Origin: Panagrolaimus kolymaensis
Taxonomy: Eukaryota; Nematoda; Chromadorea; Rhabditida; Panagrolaimidae
Length of the DNA stretch: 64,000 bases
NCBI GenBank assembly: GCA_028622995.1
Contig: JAJQJQ010000006.1
Coordinates: forward strand, 3,782,001 to 3,846,000
Reading direction: 5' to 3'
Under the pieces are notes generated by a model. That model ran no database searches, was not told the DNA's origin, and saw only the letters and a program-made list of their open reading frames with translations. A program made the translations under genes and the position numbers. Shown in pieces: positions 26,204 to 34,290 of this stretch. Numbering within the stretch: the first letter of the stretch is position 1; each line of letters begins with the position of its first letter.

Positions 26204-27624
26204 GAACTCAAAATCAATCTTACAATGATTCTTTTAAATCCTCTTCTATCAACGCAAAAGCCTGTTACAACAACTTTACCAACTTCATCCTCAAAAATAA
26301 CATCAACTGAAATCTTAACTCTTCAGAAGGAGATGATGTTGCAAGCGCTAGAAATGGCGCAATTGTTGTTGGAGTTATACTTGGTATTATAGCTATTATG
26401 TAAGTTTTTAATGCATTTTTATCTAAAGTATTTGTTGATTTTTATAGAATCATTATCTTTGTTATTCTTCAACTTTGTCATGGTGTATGGTATTGTGGTT
26501 ATATTCAAAAGAAAAAACCAAGTGAAGATAATGCTCCACTTGAATCTGTTGTTGCTGAGGCTGAAACTTCTGCTACAACTGCTGCTCCAACGGAAGTCAA
26601 GAAGACGAAAGAACGTCCTCCAAACTTCATTTTGCTTGCAAAAAAGGATGAAGATGCTCTAGATGACAAAGCTCGTCTAAAGAATAAAGTTCAAAGGAAG
26701 AACAAAGAATCTCTTGCGACAAAGAATGCTACACAAGATCCTCAAGGTGTTGAAACTGGCGTTGCGAAGACAAAAACAAATAAAGTTGGTGAAAAGCTTG
26801 TTACTGGAGTTCCCAAATCGGAAACTGATTTGAATGATCCTCCTGGTGGTAATCTTGTTACTGGCAAAGCAAAGACTACTACAACCACAGGTGTTTCAAA
26901 CACTCAAGGTGGTAAGGTTAGTCATTTTTGTTTATCCTTCTTTTTCTGAGTGTATCTGTAAAAATTATTTTAGGTAACAGAAAACTTCGAAACTCGTCCA
27001 ACTCAACGAACAAATACCATGATGACAGGTGCTCTCATAGGTACTACTCAAGCAAGAACTCGAATAACCCAAGCTGCAACAAAGCAAACTCGAGAAATGG
27101 CAACTGGCGTTACTCGTGAAGCTAATGGAGTTACTCAAATGCAAACAGGTTATGTCGATGCTTCACAAAATCGAACAGGCGTATTTCGAACTGGTACAAC
27201 TCAATGTGGAACTCGAACAACTCAAAAACACACAACAGGAAAATATCAAGCTGCAACAGGCACCATTTAAGTTGGAACTCTTATGACAACAGGAATCACA
27301 CAACGTGGAACCAATCCAACTCAAGCTCGCACAAGTGGAACTAGAGCAACCGGTGAAACTCAAAATCCTGAAGAAGCCGATATCGATCCAACTCAAGTGA
27401 AAACAGATGGTCGTACAACTGGAGGAACTCGCCCATCTGCAGGCACCCAAATTCCATCCGATGCTGAAGCTGATCCAACTCAAAATCCCACTGCTTTCAC
27501 TGAAGGAGCAGGACAATTATGCCCCGTAATCTTTTATTTTATGTATTTTATTTTATTGTGATTTGCTAATAATAAACCTTTTTAACAGCTTTTTTTAAAT
27601 GAATTATTGGATACTCGTTTTTAA
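26204..27624 (+). pseudogene. mucin-like single-pass membrane protein, disrupted
   Basis: Predicted exons 26204-26399, 26448-26916, 26974-27525 and 27589-27624. A short Thr/Ser/Pro stretch (QKPVTTTLPTSSSKITSTE) would be extracellular; then comes a helix (AIVVGVILGIIAIIIIFVIL), a juxtamembrane WYCGYIQKKKPSEDN, and a long cytosolic part of degenerate Thr/Gln repeats (TGVTREANGVTQMQTG, GTRTTQKHTTGKYQAATG and so on). Two lesions are visible. The Thr-rich part and the membrane segment lie in different frames, with a stop (TGA 26308-26310) in the membrane frame and no splice site to reconcile them. An in-frame TAA at 27268-27270 interrupts the repeat, which then continues unchanged in the same frame to a plausible last exon ending LFLNELLDTRF. 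A recent pseudogene or assembly errors could explain this. The layout is like that of the gene at 60.4 kb. Confidence 0.6.
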
Positions 27625-27800
27625 GAAATTTATCTACGAAGAAAATGTGATGAGGAAAAACAAGTAAAACTCTAGCTAATGCAGTTACAGCCATTTCAAC
27701 ATCCCAATTCAACCCATTAATCAAATATGCTGCTATGAGAAATACCGTTCGGTTAAAACTATGAGTACAGTTAAAGCTTTTCACCGAGCTTGATGTCCCG
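27605..27800 (-). pseudogene. fragment like mRNA capping enzyme RNA triphosphatase
   Basis: The minus strand encodes FNCTHSFNRTVFLIAAYL followed by INGLNWDVEMAVTALAR and FFVDKFLKNEYP. Metazoan capping enzymes carry HCTHGFNRTGFLI at the phosphatase active site, followed by a helix and a DYL/DYI-like motif. Here the CX5R core (C-THSFN-R) survives, but the flanking His, the Gly and the Gly after RT are changed to N, S and V. Only about 60 residues of the domain are present, with no start or splice sites, and it overlaps the end of the mucin-like gene on the other strand. It is best read as a decayed fragment. Match judged by eye. Confidence 0.5.
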
Positions 27801-28022
27801 AAAAATATTGTTAAAGCATCACATAAAAAGTTACAAATCTTAGTTGAAGAATGTAATTTTTGTTCATCATCATGGGTTTTAGTAAGAAATATGAATAATG
27901 ATCCTATGGTGCTTAAAATGGCATATGATACTTTAACAAATATTAAAACTCCAACAGATTCACCTCGTTCGAGTAAAACTCCATCAGAACTTTATAGTCG
28001 TTCATCTTCCATAGAATGCTAA
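27768..28022 (+). pseudogene. fragment possibly from capping enzyme C-terminus
   Basis: An open plus-strand frame without an ATG encodes LDVPKNIVKASHKKLQILVE, then ECNFCSSSWVLVRNMNND and MVLKMAYDTLTNIKTP, ending in a Ser-rich tail RSSKTPSELYSRSSSIEC and TAA. The pattern EC-x-F/Y...W-V-L/F-x-R...TL-x-x-I resembles the OB-fold end of mRNA guanylyltransferases (motif VI region). Lying head-to-head with the triphosphatase-like fragment, it may be a second, inverted piece of the same gene. This is inference; an unrelated orphan exon is possible. Confidence 0.3.
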
Positions 28023-28370
28023 TAACTTTTTAAATATATTTTATCAAACAACAAAATCAAACAACAAAATCAACAAGAAAAATATCAAAGCAATAATAGA
28101 AAAGTTTATCATTAAATTTGAGCAACAAAATACCATCCAAAAAGAACCATTCCAACAGCAATTTTTAAAGCATCCAATTTTGAAAGTGAAAGTATTACTA
28201 AAGTTTCTGCTGATGATGAGGTGGTTGATTAGCAGTTTGAACCGGAGGATTTCCATTTTGAATTGCAGCAACAGGAGGTGCAGAAGTTTGAGGTTTAGTT
28301 GCTTCCATATATGCAGACATGAATTCAGCTGTTCATTTCCATTTAATGAAAGATTTAATTTGATTTAAGC
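28023..28370. other. decayed sequence with short minus-strand frames
   Basis: On the minus strand a small frame starts MSAYMEATKPQTSAPPVAA (about 28322) and stops after 40 residues; in another frame just beyond is a hydrophobic segment, LDALKIAVGMVLFGWYFVAQ. Together they could be remnants of a small tail-anchored protein, but no intron joins them. No function is assigned. Confidence 0.25.
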
Positions 28371-28625
28371 ATGAGCGTAGGTACTTTTAATAAACCAACA
28401 GGACATAGCTAGAGACAATTATGTAAATTTCTTTAAGTGATCGATGAAAATTAGGAGGTAGCTTAAACATGAGGAATTGAAGGTCAATATGCGATTTAAG
28501 GATACGAAAAGGAGAAGAGAACCCTAGAGACAAATCAACTAAAATGAGCGTAGACACATATGTAAAGCCAATAGGACATTGTTAGAGGCAATTATTTAAA
28601 ATTTTTTAAATGACAAAAAATTAAA
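28371..28625 (+). repeat. diverged direct repeat pair
   Basis: Two related blocks of about 70 bases lie some 180 bases apart. Both start with ATGAGCGTAG (28371 and 28543 region), share CCAAYAGGACAT and AGAGRCAATTAT, and continue with TTTTTTAA-like sequence. They are diverged and of unknown origin; probably old repeat copies. Confidence 0.5.
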
Positions 28626-28879
28626 TGCCAGATATTTAAAGATGGGCCCGTGTTCCACGCTAATGTCCAATCGGTTCTTTTTATTCCGAAAAGATTTAAA
28701 AGTAAAATTTGAATAAAAATCAAAATAAATGAAAAGATGATGAAGTGAGAGGATATTCAACGAAAATTAAATGATTATGCCCAATTAAAAAATCACTTTA
28801 AGGGTTTTTAAGGATTATGATAAGAAAGCTTTGGTGTCGGCATTAGTGTTTGGGAGTGGTATTTAAGGTGATTATTATG

Positions 28880-29150
28880 GAAATTTTTGGTGGAATATTT
28901 TTTGACGATTCTTTATACACATTTTGGGTGAACTTATAAGGTTATGGTTATGCAAATTTATAAGCGGATTTCTTTGACGGTTCTTTATACCGATATTGGG
29001 TGGATTTTTTATCGGTTCTTTTTACACCTATTTTGGGGTGAACTTTTCGAAGGTTCTTTTTACCTTTATCGGGTTGAATATAAGACGGTTCTTTATACCC
29101 ATTTTTGGTGGACTTTTAAAATTTTAGTTATGCAAATTTTCGGGTTGATT
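28880..29150 (+). repeat. degenerate tandem repeat, ~55-60 bp unit
   Basis: At least five imperfect units share a core like GACGGTTCTTTATACC followed by ATNTTGGGTGGA, at spacings of about 55-60 bases (for example near 28908, 28977, 29014, 29052 and 29084). The array is broken by indels. It ends just left of a Helitron-like terminus and may be part of a mobile element. Confidence 0.6.
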
Positions 29151-29261
29151 TTTTGGATATTCCAAGTAGAATATTTTTACGGAAAAGTAAGAAAATATCC
29201 GGATAAATACAAACGAATACGTTGTGCTCTCACATAAAAGCTTTTACTTAAAAAGGTAGAG

Positions 29262-29325
29262 CTAGCCGTTAATCGCCGAAGGTGATTACCAATTTCGTGA
29301 GGCGAAGCCGCTATTACTTTTTAAC
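29262..29325 (-). mobile_element. Helitron-like 3' terminus (minus strand)
   Basis: Read on the minus strand, a short GGCTTCGCC hairpin is followed by TAATCACC-TTC-GGCGATTA (8-bp stem with one G-T), then ACGG and the tetranucleotide CTAG at 29265-29262. A hairpin a few bases before a terminal CTRR is the 3' signature of Helitrons. The base after CTAG is C rather than the usual T, and no 5' TC end was located, so the call is tentative. The element would extend to the right. Confidence 0.35.
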
Positions 29326-30340
29326 ATTTATTAATTTTTATACTTAACCACGATTCTTCTAGTTCAACTTTAAGCAAAAATAAAAGGTCAGTGCCAAGCG
29401 AATTTTCAAGAATGCAGTATTGTTAGGTTGATATTACGGGCCCTGGGGTTTTTAACTATTAGAAATATGAATCCGGTGTCTCTCTTTACTCAGATAACCT
29501 CAAGGTGGCTGTGGGAAATTTGCATATTTCAAAAAATCGTAAATCCAAACCTAGCCGCTAAAATGCATCTAGGGTTATCAAATTCGGATTATACGACCCA
29601 AAATTAGTGTAGAAAAAATGATACTAAGCCAAAAATGTGGATTTTGAAGATTTTTATTTTTTTGTGACACCAAATACACACGATATACCATTAATGGTTG
29701 ATATAGCCACATTCACAAGGAAGGAAATTGAATGTATTGTTACCCAAAATTTTTATTTTTATTATTTTAGATTTTCTTTTAATTCAATTCCTCTAAAACT
29801 AAAAAATTTTATATGTTTCCTTATGACCATCGATATATGATAAAATAAGGTTATGCATCTTTGGGGCAATGTCATATTTAGTAGCTACCTTGTGGAGCAA
29901 AACTGCAATTGCAATCCAATGCAGTACTATGTGGGAAATAAGTTTGGATAAAAACATCCCACTGACTTATTAAAAAATTGATACGAGTATGGAGAAAACA
30001 TGAAAAATTTGCATATTATTTGAAGCATAATTAGTTCAACCCACAAAAGTCCAGCAATATGTGAGTGAATGAGCCATATTTTGCTATATTCCATTAAATT
30101 TAGATCATTTTGAGAATATTGCTGATGAAAAACAATATGGGAGTCTATGAAATAAAAAAAATTTCCTTGACCTTTAAATCAAGTGCTTTTAGAAACCGAA
30201 AAATTGAGTTGTACGCATATTTGGTTATGAAACGGGTATCTGTAACCATTTTTTTCGGATTCTCCACCCCTGATTACCCTAGTAATGACTCGGATAAGAA
30301 AAAAATACATAAAAGTTACAAAATCAATCAAAAAAAATTA
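29326..30340. other. non-coding, probably old repeat DNA
   Basis: No recognisable gene. Short frames at 29637-29840 and 30110-30436 have no domain. Sequence texture (higher GC, GGGCCC near 29439) differs from the neighbouring AT-rich spacer, in keeping with ancient transposon remains. Confidence 0.35.
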
Positions 30341-30420
30341 ACCGCCGCGCCGCAAAGTATCCCGCCGCGCCGCAAAGTAGCCCGCCGCGCCGTAGCTCCC
30401 GCCGCGCCGCAAAGTAGCCA
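30341..30420 (+). repeat. GC-rich minisatellite, 20-bp unit
   Basis: Four tandem copies of a unit like CCGCCGCGCCGCAAAGTAGC, the third shortened and altered (CGTAGCTC). It is the most GC-rich spot in the neighbourhood and contrasts with the surrounding poly-A context. It could be structured or methylation-prone; no coding role is evident. Confidence 0.85.
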
Positions 30421-30524
30421 TGCCCAAAATTGTTAAGTAAATTTTGAATAATAATTTGGTTTAATTGTAAAGTAATTAATAATAGTCAGAATAATTAATT
30501 TTATTTTATTTTTACTTTTGGGAG

Positions 30525-30792
30525 TGTGCGACTTGATCGATTGAATAAGATCAAGTCGCAAGATTATGATTTGATGCAAGTTTTTTGCTTGCATTTTCTT
30601 TCTTTTGTATTTTAACTTTTGCTTGCTTTCATTTTCTCTCTCTTTAAAATGCTTTCATTTTTATTGCTTTAAATTGTATTTTATAACGAGTTTTATAATT
30701 TGATAACTGCGTGCCATAATCTGTTTCGTTTAATTACCCATAGTTTGAGGGATCAATAAAGTATATTATTTATTCCTCGTTTATTTCCAACA
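30525..30792 (+). mobile_element. candidate solo LTR
   Basis: The segment begins TGTGCGACTTGATC and can be taken to end CCAACA, giving TG...CA borders about 270 bases apart, with a poly(A) signal AATAAA at 30755-30760 as in retroelement LTRs. Near the left border is a perfect 12-bp inverted pair (30527-30538 and 30549-30560, loop of 10). The sequence just right of it, TGGTCATCCGAACCG, looks like the start of an internal region. No second LTR or flanking duplication was found, so borders are uncertain. Confidence 0.3.
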
Positions 30793-31206
30793 TCTGATTA
30801 AAGCTGGTCATCCGAACCGCCAATTCATATCACAACTTATTATACTGGAATTACCACAATTAAACCACAACACCTAAGTTATTCCGTTATTTCTTACAAT
30901 GCATAAACAATGGAAGCTGTTCTTGCGACTTTGCCGCTTTAAAAAAAAGATGACAATGACTTTATTTTTTTTTTAATATGCTAACCTTCTTTATCGCGAC
31001 TAGAAACAAATGTGTTGGATCATATTTCTTTTACATTTAAGGATTTTTGAATTTCAAAGACATAACCTTCCAAAATGCATGTGGACATTTATTACTTGAA
31101 TTTATCAACAAAAATAACAACATCTGGTGTGAAAAAAAACAGGGCAAATACAAAAAAATTTCTTACTTTTTTTTTATTCTCTCCCTTTTTTGTTTTTAAA
31201 TTCAGG

Positions 31207-31528
31207 ATGTTTAAAAAAATATGGTCACAAAAAGTAAGTACAATTTCAAAGTTTTTAAAAAAAATATAAATAAGTTATCAAAAAATTTTAGACTTCTAAA
31301 AAATGTGAAGGAATTGAAATGCAAAGTCTTGCTGCAAGTTCATTCCCAGATATTACTTACAACAACCCTGCATTTGGTCTACCACTAAATTACCTTCAAG
31401 TTATTCCACTTGGTAGCGATCCAATTCCATCAAGTTCCGTCATCGTCCAATTCATTCTTATTTTATTGATTTGCAAGATTATTCCACTCGGAAATGAATC
31501 AGAACCCAATGCATCAACCAATTTTTAA
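31207..31528 (+). CDS. small single-pass membrane protein
   Basis: Exons 31207-31233 and 31292-31528 join in phase to 87 residues. The ATG follows AAATTCAGG, a good spliced-leader acceptor, and intron 1 has a GTAAGT donor and TTTTAG acceptor, which supports a real gene. The protein starts MFKKIWSQKTSKKCEG, has a short luminal-type Pro/Asn-rich part, one hydrophobic helix (SSVIVQFILILLICKIIPLG) and the tail NESEPNASTNF. The motif IPLG occurs twice, before and after the helix. I do not recognise it. Confidence 0.5.
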
Positions 31529-31604
31529 TCTTTTTTAATTTATTCTTTGAATCCAAAAATTTTCTAACTTTTGAATGTTGTTTTTTTATTCATTAAATTT
31601 GATT

Positions 31605-31791
31605 GATGTGAATGGGTTACCATCTCCCCATTACTGCTTTTATCGCGAAGAAATGACAGTTGAATATGGAGCTAAAAAACTTCGATGTAATCATATCTTT
31701 CATCCGAATTGCCATCGTTCTTAGTTTCAACGTCAACAAACTTCTTTCTCCTAATTGCAGAACAGATATTTTAGGTCTGTTTGGAATTTGA
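31605..31791 (+). pseudogene. HRD1/synoviolin-type RING finger pseudogene
   Basis: The frame from 31605 reads ...CFYREEMTVEYGAKKLRCNH, IFHPNCHRS, stop (TAG 31722-31724), FQRQQTSFS; after a one-base shift it continues PNCRTDILGLFGI and stops. HRD1 (synoviolin) E3 ligases have CIICREEM...[27 protein letters not shown] in their RING-H2 domain, so most landmarks match. The Trp codon has become TAG, some zinc-binding Cys are lost, and the last Cys pair lies in another frame. HRD1 works in ER-associated degradation; this copy cannot make a functional RING. Only the RING segment is here. Confidence 0.8.
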
Positions 31792-32340
31792 CTTGTAACC
31801 TTTTTCATTGATTTTAAAAATTTGTTTATAGTGATGTAAAATTTGTATGAATGCTCATATGCTTTACATTATTTTGATTTATTATTATCCGAGGCTTTTA
31901 TTTAAATTCAGCTCTAGTTCTAGTATGAAATGTCTAACCTGGAGTTGATGTTTATAAAAAATTAATATAATATGGATGCTCTTGATCGCAACATTTTTGA
32001 ACTTTATAAAGAAAAATGGTGGGTCACCAAACAAACTTTCAATAATACTAAAAAGTATGTTTATTTTTAGATTACGAAAAGTAATTTTATTTTTAATTAA
32101 TAGTTTTAATATTTTAAAGAAAAAAACATGTTATAGCACCCGGTCATTAAAGGGTATTTAAAAAATATCGAAAGAGCTCATTCATAAATACTATCCTTCA
32201 TCAGAACGGTTTTTTGAAATGATCAAAACAAATTTCATCATTAGTTTTACAATTATTCAAGAACTTTATTTACGCTCAAGATCAAAATATATTAATTTCG
32301 TTATTTTAGAAATGTCGTCATAAAAACATGTCAAACTTTT
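31792..32340 (+). other. unrecognised possible relic frames
   Basis: Two plus-strand stretches look protein-like but are not joined: from ATG 31972, MDALDRNIFELYKEKWWVTK plus a few residues up to a GTATGT donor, and 32165-32323, ISKELIHKYYPSSERFFEMI followed by KTNFIISFTIIQELYLRS. Intervening stops prevent an intact gene. No family recognised. Confidence 0.25.
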
Positions 32341-33601
32341 ATGAACAGACTCAAAAAGAAGCCAATATGCATTGGAGCTGGATCTTATGGTCAAGCATGG
32401 ATTATACAATTCGATGGAAAACCAAAAGAATTTGTTCAAAAAATTTATACAAGATTAGAAGAATCAACAACAATTGAAATATTATCCGAAGTAAATGCTT
32501 TAGCATATTTTAATTGTGAATACACTCCGAAATTAACCTACAGTGGATTCACTTTTGAAGAAGAAAAATATGGAACTATTAATGAAAAGTGGTGTATAAT
32601 AATGGAATATTTCAAAGGTGGAACTATAGCAGATCATCTTGACAATCGTACAATTATTACTCCAGAGGGGAAAAAATTTATTGCTTATGAACTTGCGCTT
32701 GCTCTGGAATATTTACATGGTAAAAATTATACTCATGGGTAAGTTTAATGTAATAATATAAAATTAACTTAAAACCATTATAAACCATTTATTTTTTAGC
32801 GACGTGAAACCTGACAACATTGCTTTGACAGAAAATGGTCATGTTCGCCTTATTGATTTTGGTCATTCTCGAAATGTGGAAAAGAAAACTATTCTTCCTC
32901 CAACAGCAATTAACTATATGGCTCCAGAAGTTTTTCGAGGCGACGAAGCTGGAGTTTCTTCTGATCGATGGTCTTATGGTAATGTGCTTTGCGTTTTGAT
33001 TCAAAGAGCCTCTCCATTTGGTATTGTTGGCCAAAGTGGTCAAGAAATTTACAATGAGACTATGAACAAAAAGCCATATTTAGACAAAATAAATGATGAT
33101 GATGCTAAAGATCTTATTTCAAAACTTGTAAATCCTGATCCTTCTCAACGATACGCTGGAATTACCAAACATGCTTACTTTAAAAATGTTACAAAAGATG
33201 ATGATCCGCCATTCAAACCTGGAATCATGAAATTAGAACTTATCGATGATTTAGAAAATGGAGATTGGTGCTTAACCGAAGATGAAGTTTATGCTACTCT
33301 TATGAAAGAAGCTCTTAAAATACCGACAATTGCATACTTAGAATCAATAGAGAATCAAACAATAGTAAATAAAGAAATCAAAAATCTCCAGACTTGTGCG
33401 ATATTGAAGAAAGTTTCAAATGAAAAAGAAAAGAACATTCAAGTGGATGATGGAAAATTAACAAAGTCAAAAGATGGTGTAAAAACACCAGCAGCTGCTG
33501 GAAAAGCAACAAAGCCAAAAGGTGGTGGAAACGGAAATAACAAAGCGAAAAAGAGAATAAACAAAAAGCAAGCGAAAAATGGAAATAAAAAGGCTAAATG
33601 A
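32341..33601 (+). CDS. protein kinase, AGC-like, with Lys-rich tail
   Basis: Two exons (32341-32738 and 32800-33601) give 399 residues. All main kinase landmarks are present: Gly loop GAGSYGQAW, a lysine in FVQKIY (ATP-binding), Glu in TTIEILSEVNAL (helix C), catalytic loop HGDVKPDN (HGD replaces HRD), DFG in LIDFGHSR, and APE in MAPEVFRGDE. Later come SSDRWSYGNVLCVLI and the Arg of PSQRYAG. The missing Arg of HRD suggests activation without activation-loop phosphorylation. Similarity is broadest to AGC-type Ser/Thr kinases, but nematodes have many divergent kinases and I would not name a subgroup. The tail after about residue 350 is Lys/Gly-rich (KGGGNGNNKAKKR) and matches the tail of the convergent gene at 34.3 kb. 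The N-terminus is short, so an upstream exon may be missing. Confidence 0.85.
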
Positions 33602-34290
33602 TTTTCACTGTTAACTTTTATTAATGTTTGATTTTCTTTTTCTTTAGCATATGTTGTTTGTTTTTGTGAAAAGAATAATAATTTATGTTTTAATTATTTT
33701 TTTTTTGTTTTTTCTGGAGGTACAGTTGGTATATGTAGGTGGAGTTGAAGCCAATAAAGTTATATTGTTAACATCAGCTGTAATTGGAATTTCCATTGAT
33801 TCACGACCAACATATGTTCGATAACTTCGTTACAGTCTTAGTATGTTCTTTTCCGAAGAAACACAAGAGTAAACTGCTTCAAATTTTACCAAACGCTTTT
33901 AAATAGCTTTAAAAATATGTAAGAAATAACTTTATACGTACGTATAAACTCGTTCTTTATGAAAATATTACGAAAAATCGTTTGATTGAGATGCAAATAA
34001 TGAATTTAAAAAGTGGATACAAAAACTAAAAGAAAATTTTGTTTTGCCGAATGAGGAAACTAATCAAGAAGTTTTAAAACACCTAACTTCTTTTTATTCT
34101 ATCTTTCTTTAAAAAATTTTAAAAAATTAACTTAAATCATACAAAGGCAAGCATAAATTAAACAATACAAAAACGATTAAAGCATAAATTATTATTCATT
34201 TTATGTTCACATAAACAGTTTCCATTTTTCATAATCACTTTGAAAGTTTCTAAGTAAAGTTGGCGTTCTAAATCACTGGAAGATATCATT
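33602..34290. other. convergent intergenic gap with possible relic
   Basis: Between the 3' ends of two converging genes. On the minus strand around 33720-33825 a frame reads YVGRESMEIPITADVNNITL and then LASTPPTYTN, which looks protein-like but has no start or splice support. The rest is AT-rich with no feature. Confidence 0.3.

Noticed and set aside
27163..27516. Ser/Cys-rich minus-strand frame of 117 codons
   Set aside because: Shadow of the Thr/Gln repeat of the mucin-like gene on the plus strand.
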